From Streptosporangiaceae bacterium (GTDB lineage: Bacteria; Actinomycetota; Actinomycetes; Streptosporangiales; Streptosporangiaceae): a DNA stretch of 10,057 nt. Of the stretch, positions 6,380 through 10,057 are shown piece by piece (the first letter of the stretch is position 1; each line of letters begins with the position of its first letter). The position numbers were made by a program, and so were the translations under genes. Below the pieces are notes generated by a model that saw only the letters and a list, made by a program, of their open reading frames with translations, ran no database searches and was not told the DNA's origin. The stretch spans positions 1 to 10,057 of the forward strand of contig JASHOI010000760.1 in NCBI GenBank assembly GCA_030041195.1, in the 5' to 3' direction.

Positions 6380-7480
6380 TCAGCGCGGGTCGAGGTTGCG
6401 CAGCGTTGGGGCCACCTCTGTGCTGAATCGTGCCAGCGATGAGCGCGCCTCCGCATAGGAGAGCGAGCCGAAAGCGAACGCGCCGGCGAAGTGATTGCAT
6501 CCCGATGCCTGCAGGATCTCGGCGAGTTTCGCGCGTACCGTGGCGGTCGAGCCCGCGATCACCCGGCCCTCGTCGATGGCCCGGGCGAAGTCCTGCGCCG
6601 CGAGCAAGCGATCGTCACCGTGGTGCCGCCACAGGGCGGTGAACTGCGCGTAGAACACGTCCATGGCCTCGATGACGCGTTCGCGGGCATGGCGGTCGGA
6701 CTCGCCGACGTAGATGTTGCGCATGATCCCGAAGCGCGGTGTCGGCGCTCCCGCACCGCCCATCACGGTCCCCGGCGCTGCGTCCGCCACGCCAGCGAAG
6801 TACTCGTCGCGCCGGAGCCGGGTCACCTCGATCGTGGGCGACCTGAAGCTGAACCCGAGAATCGTGTTGATGCCCCGCTTGCCGAGGAGCGGAACGCTCT
6901 CCGGGTTGCTGCTGGGATACCAGACCGGCGGGCGGGGTGCCTGACGGGTCCGGATCGGTATCTGGGCGCCATCCGCCGCACCGCCCGGGGCGTCGATGGC
7001 GGCGCTGTCGAGGATCTGCATGACCGAGTCGAAGACCTCGTTGTAGCGCCGCTGGGCGTCGCCGGGCTCGACTCCGTAGCAAAGCAGCTCGTAGGGGTTG
7101 CCGCCCTTGCCGAACCCGATCTCGAGGCGTCCTCCGCTGAGCTGATCGAGCATGGCGATTTCTTCTGCCAGCCGCGTCGGGTGATAAAGGGGGAGCACAT
7201 AAACAAGCGGGCACAGCCGGATCCTGGTAGTCCGCACCGCGGCTGCTGCGAGCAACACGTTCGGCGACGGCGCCAGGCCCAGCGGCGTGCCGTGGTGCTC
7301 GGCCAGGTGGTAGATGTCAAAACCGCGGGACTCGGCGTCCACGAGCAGGTCAAGCCGCTCCCGGTACAGCTGGCCGGCGTCGCGCACGCCATCCGCGTCG
7401 ACCCAGTCGAACAGGCCGAAGGTAATCGCGGGCCCGCTGCCCTCCGCGACGCTCACCGGAGGCCGGGCACTAGCTCGCAC
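6380..7480 (-). CDS. LLM-class flavin-dependent oxidoreductase
   Basis: A 366-aa bacterial luciferase-like monooxygenase (TIM-barrel, reduced FMN or F420 as cofactor) that would oxidise an unknown organic substrate. Family signatures are ITFGLFDWV (19-27), GFDIYHLAEHHGTPLGLAPSPNV (from 53), RTTRIRLCPLVYVLPLYHPTRLAEEIAMLD (from 83) and GGRLEIGFGKGGNPYE (116-131). Next come PVWYPSSNPES (185-195), RNIYVGES (254-261) and a short AGSTATVRAKLAEIL segment near the end. Length is normal for the family. The GTG start at 7480 overlaps the end of the SDR gene by 11 bp. A GAGAG immediately precedes it, which is closer than usual, so GTG 7456 is a possible alternative and would remove eight residues. The overlap indicates one transcript with the SDR gene. 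It converges on the arginase-like gene with 58 bp between them. Confidence 0.9.
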   Translation of the reverse strand: MRASARPPVSVAEGSGPAITFGLFDWVDADGVRDAGQLYRERLDLLVDAESRGFDIYHLAEHHGTPLGLAPSPNVLLAAAAVRTTRIRLCPLVYVLPLYHPTRLAEEIAMLDQLSGGRLEIGFGKGGNPYELLCYGVEPGDAQRRYNEVFDSVMQILDSAAIDAPGGAADGAQIPIRTRQAPRPPVWYPSSNPESVPLLGKRGINTILGFSFRSPTIEVTRLRRDEYFAGVADAAPGTVMGGAGAPTPRFGIMRNIYVGESDRHARERVIEAMDVFYAQFTALWRHHGDDRLLAAQDFARAIDEGRVIAGSTATVRAKLAEILQASGCNHFAGAFAFGSLSYAEARSSLARFSTEVAPTLRNLDPR

Positions 7481-8207
7481 CTCTCAGCGCGGCGACCCAG
7501 GACTCCCGGATGGGCGGGTAGATCAGCTCCTGGTCACGCGGCAGCGACGCCTTGACGGACCGGGTCCGCTCGCCGACCAGCACCTCCACCTGGTCGGCCT
7601 CGACGGCGTCGAGGGCCTGCTGGGCGACCGATTCCGGGCTGACCTTGGGCAGGTCGATGCCCGCGGCCATGTCCGTGTCGATGAAGCCGGCGTGCACGCC
7701 GACCACCAGCGTGCCCTGGTGGTGCAGTTCGGTGCGGATGCCGTTGGTCAGCGACCATTCCGCCGCCTTCGAGGCACCGTACGAGGCATTCATCGGGTTG
7801 GTGAAGAAGCTGACCACCGAGAGCATGTTGACAACGCCGCCGCCGCCGTTGGCCGCGAGCACCGGCGCGAAGGCCCGGCACATGCTCAGCGTGCCGAAGT
7901 AGTTGGTCTCCATCTCGAGCCGCGCAGCGTCCAGGTTCGGCGCGCCGATGAACGTGCTCGACTTCATCACCCCGGCGTTGTTCACGAGCAAGGTGACCTC
8001 CGGGCACTCCCGAGCGACCTGGGCAACCCGGTCCGGATCGGTGATGTCCAGCGCGATCGGTGTCAGGCCCGCGTCAGCGACCGTCGCGGGATCACGCGCG
8101 GCCCCGTATACCTTGGCCGCGCCCCTGCTCACGAGCTCCCTGGCGAACGCCCGGCCGAGCCCTCGCCCGGCACCGGTGACCAGGGCGACCGATCCGGCAA
8201 TCTTCAC
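7470..8207 (-). CDS. Short-chain dehydrogenase/reductase (SDR)
   Basis: A 245-aa classical SDR that would interconvert an alcohol and a ketone with NAD(P). Visible motifs are the Rossmann glycine motif TGAGRGLG (11-18), NNAGV (76-80), the structural Asn in ETNYFG (N102) and the catalytic Ser S130 in NMLSVVSF. The YGASK motif follows, with Y143 and K147. R38 after the second strand (GAARDP) favours NADPH over NADH, as an inference from the family. The substrate loop after 175 (GFIDTDMAAGIDLPKVSPES) is standard. The start is GTG 8207, with GGAGGAGG 4 nt upstream; the frame stays open to 8300 but that extension is Pro/Gly-rich and precedes the Rossmann strand. It is the first gene of a two-gene minus-strand unit with the LLM oxidoreductase. 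Confidence 0.92.
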   Translation of the reverse strand: MKIAGSVALVTGAGRGLGRAFARELVSRGAAKVYGAARDPATVADAGLTPIALDITDPDRVAQVARECPEVTLLVNNAGVMKSSTFIGAPNLDAARLEMETNYFGTLSMCRAFAPVLAANGGGGVVNMLSVVSFFTNPMNASYGASKAAEWSLTNGIRTELHHQGTLVVGVHAGFIDTDMAAGIDLPKVSPESVAQQALDAVEADQVEVLVGERTRSVKASLPRDQELIYPPIRESWVAALRGAS

Positions 8208-8211
8208 GCCG

Positions 8212-8219
8212 CCTCCTCC
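8212..8219 (-). promoter_or_regulatory. Strong ribosome-binding site of the SDR gene
   Basis: On the minus strand GGAGGAGG ends 4 nt before GTG 8207 and decides this start. Just 5' of it, GGCGGC and GCCGCC (8221-8226 and 8235-8240) can form a 6-bp hairpin with an 8-nt loop, which could influence access to the site. Confidence 0.75.
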
Positions 8220-8247
8220 CGGCGGCGGGAAATGGCCGCCCCGAATG

Positions 8248-8253
8248 ATCTTA
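8248..8253 (-). promoter_or_regulatory. Possible -10 of the SDR-LLM unit
   Basis: TAAGAT on the minus strand fits TAnnnT and sits in the only AT-rich patch before the SDR gene. A start near 8241 would give a leader of about 34 nt carrying the ribosome site. No recognisable -35 at 17-18 nt was found, so an activator or alternative sigma factor may be needed. Confidence 0.3.
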
Positions 8254-8280
8254 TTTTCCGGTCCGCGATGACTGGGGAGG

Positions 8281-8319
8281 GTACGCCTCGTACGGTACAT
8301 AAGTCCGCTTCATGAAGCG
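8281..8319. promoter_or_regulatory. Operator-like palindromes between divergent genes
   Basis: CGCTTCATGAAGCG (8306-8319) is a perfect 14-bp palindrome. GTACG-CCT-CGTAC (8281-8293) is a perfect 5-bp inverted repeat with a 3-bp spacer, followed by another GTAC at 8295. Both lie between the SDR start (minus strand) and the 199-aa protein gene (plus strand), upstream of the proposed SDR -10. This is where a TetR-, MarR- or GntR-type dimer would be expected to bind. No such regulator gene is in the window. Confidence 0.45.
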
Positions 8320-8396
8320 CGTGGCCATAACCCGGCGTGACGGCGAGCTAGAGGCCCCGCCCTGTTAGTGCCCCGGTCCCCGGTGGGGCCGGGCAT

Positions 8397-8402
8397 TAGC
8401 AT
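8397..8402 (+). promoter_or_regulatory. Leaderless-type -10 element TAGCAT
   Basis: TAGCAT (TAnnnT) leaves 8 nt before GTG 8411. This gene has no purine-rich ribosome site, so a leaderless transcript is plausible. The spacing is slightly longer than the optimum, and no -35 was recognised. Confidence 0.35.
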
Positions 8403-8410
8403 CGGTCGGC

Positions 8411-9010
8411 GTGACAGCGATCAGGTACCAGTCGCCGGATCCCGCGCTGGTGCTGCCGTTCACCTGCCGCGGCGACCCCGGGACCGTCCAGGTGCACTAC
8501 GGCGTGACGAGCGATCCGGCCGCCGCCGGCTTCGACCTGGTGGCCGCCGGTTTCGACGAGGTGCGGTTTGCCGGCTTCCCCGCGATCCGCGCCGAGGTGA
8601 GCCTGGACGGCGAGGCATACCGCGCGGTCGTGGGGTGGCTGCAGGTCATCAGCAGGGCCGTCGCGGCAAGCGGCGACCTGTCCGTGCAGGTCGACCTGCC
8701 GCCGCTGCTCGCCGCGGCCGACTCACCGCTGGCCGGCTTCGGCTACCTCCCGACGTTCTTCGACGCCCCGGCTAATCCTGATCACCCGGACGGTGACTGG
8801 ATCGCCGAGACGTTCCTGGTCGCGGTGCCGGACATCGCGCGCACGCGGCGCCTGGCCGCCGTCACCGGCTTCCGCTGGGGCTACCGCCTCGCCGCGGCCA
8901 GGCCGACACCGCTGCCGGTCGAGCCGATCAAGCCAGAACGCTGGGACGCCCACCGGCTCATGCTGGCCAGCGCGTATCCGAGCTGGGCGTTCCTCGCCAG
9001 CAGATGGTGA
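8411..9010 (+). CDS. Uncharacterised 199-aa protein
   Basis: I do not recognise a named domain. The protein has no signal peptide or membrane segment and looks cytoplasmic and globular, with alternating beta-type and helical stretches. Features that look conserved in character are TCRGDPGTVQVHYGV near the start (18-32), VRFAGFPAIRAEV (51-63) and GYLPTFFDAPANPDHPDGDW from 111, an aromatic/Asp/Pro/His-rich segment that could be a binding or active site. The end carries TGFRWGYRL (151-159) and WDAHRLMLASAYPSWAFL (178-195). Third codon positions are strongly G/C, which supports a real gene. It begins at GTG behind a leaderless-type -10 and ends 3 bp from the stop of the opposing nucleotidyltransferase gene, leaving no room for a terminator between them. 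Existence as a gene is well supported, function is unknown. Confidence 0.75.
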   Translation: MTAIRYQSPDPALVLPFTCRGDPGTVQVHYGVTSDPAAAGFDLVAAGFDEVRFAGFPAIRAEVSLDGEAYRAVVGWLQVISRAVAASGDLSVQVDLPPLLAAADSPLAGFGYLPTFFDAPANPDHPDGDWIAETFLVAVPDIARTRRLAAVTGFRWGYRLAAARPTPLPVEPIKPERWDAHRLMLASAYPSWAFLASRW

Positions 9011-9013
9011 GGG

Positions 9014-9757
9014 TCAGGCCAGGACGCGCGGGATCGCGGCCCGTGCGAAGGTCCGGGCCAGATACGCGCGCCGGCACCGCCATTGCCCCGAGATCGGCTG
9101 CACCTCTTCGTAGCGACGCCGGTAGATGTCGCGCACGACCTCGGCGGGCGCATCGAGCCGGCCCAGCACGTCGAGCGCTTCCCGCTTGCTGATGAGCCGG
9201 CCGTCCTGCAGCGTCACGTTCGCCCGCGCGAGCGTGAGCAGCCCCAGGTCCACCCAGATGTCACGCATCCACAGCGCGGGCTTGCCCGTTTTCGGGTACC
9301 AGTAGTCGCGGAGATTGCCGCGAACGTAGTCCGCCAGTTCCTGGCCGGTGACCGGCGGAACCAGCGTGCCGGGTGCCGGGCCGTGCAGGCACAGCCCTCC
9401 CTCCCGCAGTTCCCTGCGGCTGACCGGGGACACCGGCCGCTCGTACAGCTCGCCCATGGCCCAGGTGACATGGCTGCGGGTGGCGTCCGCCAGCTCGGAG
9501 CTGACCACGTACGAGCAGTGCAGCTTGTCCGCCAGATCCTCGTCCCTGATCAGGGCTTCGTGCGTGCGCTGCAGCCGCGCCCGCTGCGCGTCGCCGATGT
9601 GCTCGCCGACCAGTGCCACCAGATCCAGGTCGCTCCGGCCGGGCTGGTAGTCCCCGAGCGCCAGCGACCCGTGTGCCCACAGCGCCACCAGCGGCACCAC
9701 CCCGGCCGCGTCCGCGGTGAACCGCTCCAGCAACGGTCTGGCCAAATCGGTGCTCAT
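9014..9757 (-). CDS. AadA-like nucleotidyltransferase domain protein
   Basis: A 247-aa protein of the nucleotidyltransferase superfamily, with the domain order of aminoglycoside adenylyltransferases. The NTase core carries WAHGSLALGDYQPGRSDLDLV (28-48): G30-S31 and the metal-binding pair D44/D46. The carboxyl half is helical, with LHGPAPGTLVPPVTGQELADY (from 124) and VDLGLLTLARANVTLQDGRLISKREAL (from 169), matching the DUF4111-type helical domain of AadA. The family transfers AMP to a hydroxyl of an antibiotic, but many chromosomal relatives have unknown substrates. In AadA a Glu on the strand after the DxD pair acts as base; here the corresponding stretch reads KLHCSYVVS, without an acidic residue. 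The ATG at 9757 has GAGG 8 nt upstream. An in-frame ATG at 9826 lies in the loop of the hairpin described separately and has no ribosome site. A resistance role is not shown. Confidence 0.82.
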   Translation of the reverse strand: MSTDLARPLLERFTADAAGVVPLVALWAHGSLALGDYQPGRSDLDLVALVGEHIGDAQRARLQRTHEALIRDEDLADKLHCSYVVSSELADATRSHVTWAMGELYERPVSPVSRRELREGGLCLHGPAPGTLVPPVTGQELADYVRGNLRDYWYPKTGKPALWMRDIWVDLGLLTLARANVTLQDGRLISKREALDVLGRLDAPAEVVRDIYRRRYEEVQPISGQWRCRRAYLARTFARAAIPRVLA

Positions 9758-9798
9758 GCTGCGGGCCTCACATTCCTGCGCCAGCGAGAGGTCGGCCG

Positions 9799-9852
9799 GG
9801 CCCATCGATGTACCGATGGGCCGCATCTAACAAGCCCATTAGTACATCGATG
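9799..9852 (-). promoter_or_regulatory. Nested inverted repeat with two exclusive folds
   Basis: On the minus strand CATCGATGTAC (9852-9842) pairs with GTACATCGATG (9813-9803), 11 bp. Inside it ATGGGC (9839-9834) pairs with GCCCAT (9821-9816). The two stems are separated by one T-G and one A-C apposition, and the loop is 12 nt (9833-9822). Alternatively the 3' arm folds on itself: GGCCCATCG (9822-9814) with CGATGGGCC (9807-9799), 9 bp with a 6-nt loop. The two folds share bases and exclude each other. The element ends 41 nt before the nucleotidyltransferase ATG. It may be a leader-RNA switch, an operator, or a small mobile-element remnant; no T-run follows, so a simple terminator is less likely. 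Confidence 0.6.
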
Positions 9853-9930
9853 CGAGCTGGCCAGGCCCGGCCGCCGGGGAACAGCGCCTCGGTCTGCCCG
9901 GTCATGCCTGCTGGCCGAGGTCGGCGTGCC

Positions 9931-10057
9931 TTAGTGCTCCCACCATGGCCTTCCCCGCCTGCCGGTCGGCACCGGCTCGGGGGCCCCCGCGCGGCCTGGC
10001 GCGGCAGTGGCGGATCCGGCCGCGGTTCCGGCGGGCTCCCTGCCCGGTCCGGTGGGG
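9931..10057 (-). CDS. Possible carboxyl end of a minus-strand gene (partial)
   Basis: From the right edge an open minus-strand frame of 41 codons ends at TAA (9933-9931). Its translation is a Pro/Ala/Gly/Thr-rich linker followed by GRRGRPWWEH, which resembles a low-complexity carboxyl tail, and most third positions are G or C. Other frames here are also open, as is common at this base composition, so the call is weak. If real, this gene would lie 79 bp before the nested repeat and be co-directional with the nucleotidyltransferase. Confidence 0.25.
   Translation of the reverse strand, partial: PTGPGREPAGTAAGSATAAPGRAGAPEPVPTGRRGRPWWEH

Noticed and set aside
8208..8300. Amino-terminal extension of the SDR
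   Set aside because: The extra residues are Pro/Gly-rich and contain the ribosome site itself. The Rossmann strand begins directly after GTG 8207.
9014..9757. Naming the nucleotidyltransferase an aminoglycoside resistance gene
   Set aside because: Only the fold and part of the active site match AadA. The putative base residue is missing and chromosomal relatives often have other or unknown roles.
9758..9826. Longer nucleotidyltransferase starting at ATG 9826
   Set aside because: There is no ribosome site, the codon lies in a hairpin loop, and the extra 23 residues precede the domain. ATG 9757 has GAGG 8 nt upstream.

Overview
The window is high-GC DNA with strong G/C preference at third codon positions, GTG starts, GGAGG-type ribosome sites and at least one leaderless-looking start. 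Together with the gene families present (SigE-type ECF sigma factor, pentapeptide/DinB protein, LLM flavin oxidoreductase) this points to a soil-type actinobacterium of the Streptomyces/Streptosporangiales/Frankia kind. The species cannot be named from the sequence. I saw no rRNA, tRNA, CRISPR array, phage genes or intact insertion sequence.

Layout. 1-538 has no gene I can support, only short repeats. 539-1171 is the amino-terminal remnant of an IS630-type transposase that loses its family match after 1036. Two adjacent perfect palindromes (1102-1131) then precede an APC-superfamily permease (1161-2804). Next comes a pentapeptide-repeat/DinB protein (2984-3760) behind a leaderless-type -10. 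3820-6321 is a compact co-directional set: ECF sigma factor, a single-pass membrane protein with a duplicated extracytoplasmic domain (4-bp overlap), and an arginase-fold protein (7 bp further on). A convergent boundary near 6322-6379 separates these from a minus-strand pair, a short-chain dehydrogenase (8207-7470) whose end overlaps the start of an LLM flavin oxidoreductase (7480-6380). A divergent regulatory region (8208-8410) holds a 14-bp palindrome. It is followed by an uncharacterised 199-aa protein (8411-9010), which ends 3 bp from the end of a minus-strand AadA-like nucleotidyltransferase (9757-9014). Upstream of that last gene is a 50-nt nested inverted repeat that can fold in two mutually exclusive ways. 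A possible gene end lies at the right edge.

How the genes may work together. The sigma/membrane/arginase-like set has the arrangement of a signal-transduction operon: sigma factor, membrane partner that could sense the outside, and an enzyme-like third member with altered metal ligands. A candidate ECF promoter (3773-3799) just before the sigma gene suggests autoregulation. The SDR-LLM pair looks like two steps of one redox pathway with unknown substrate. The permease, the pentapeptide/DinB gene and the right-hand genes appear to be separate units. The strongest leads are the alternative-fold element before the nucleotidyltransferase, the sigma-membrane-arginase set with its atypical arginase active site, and the paired palindromes before the permease.
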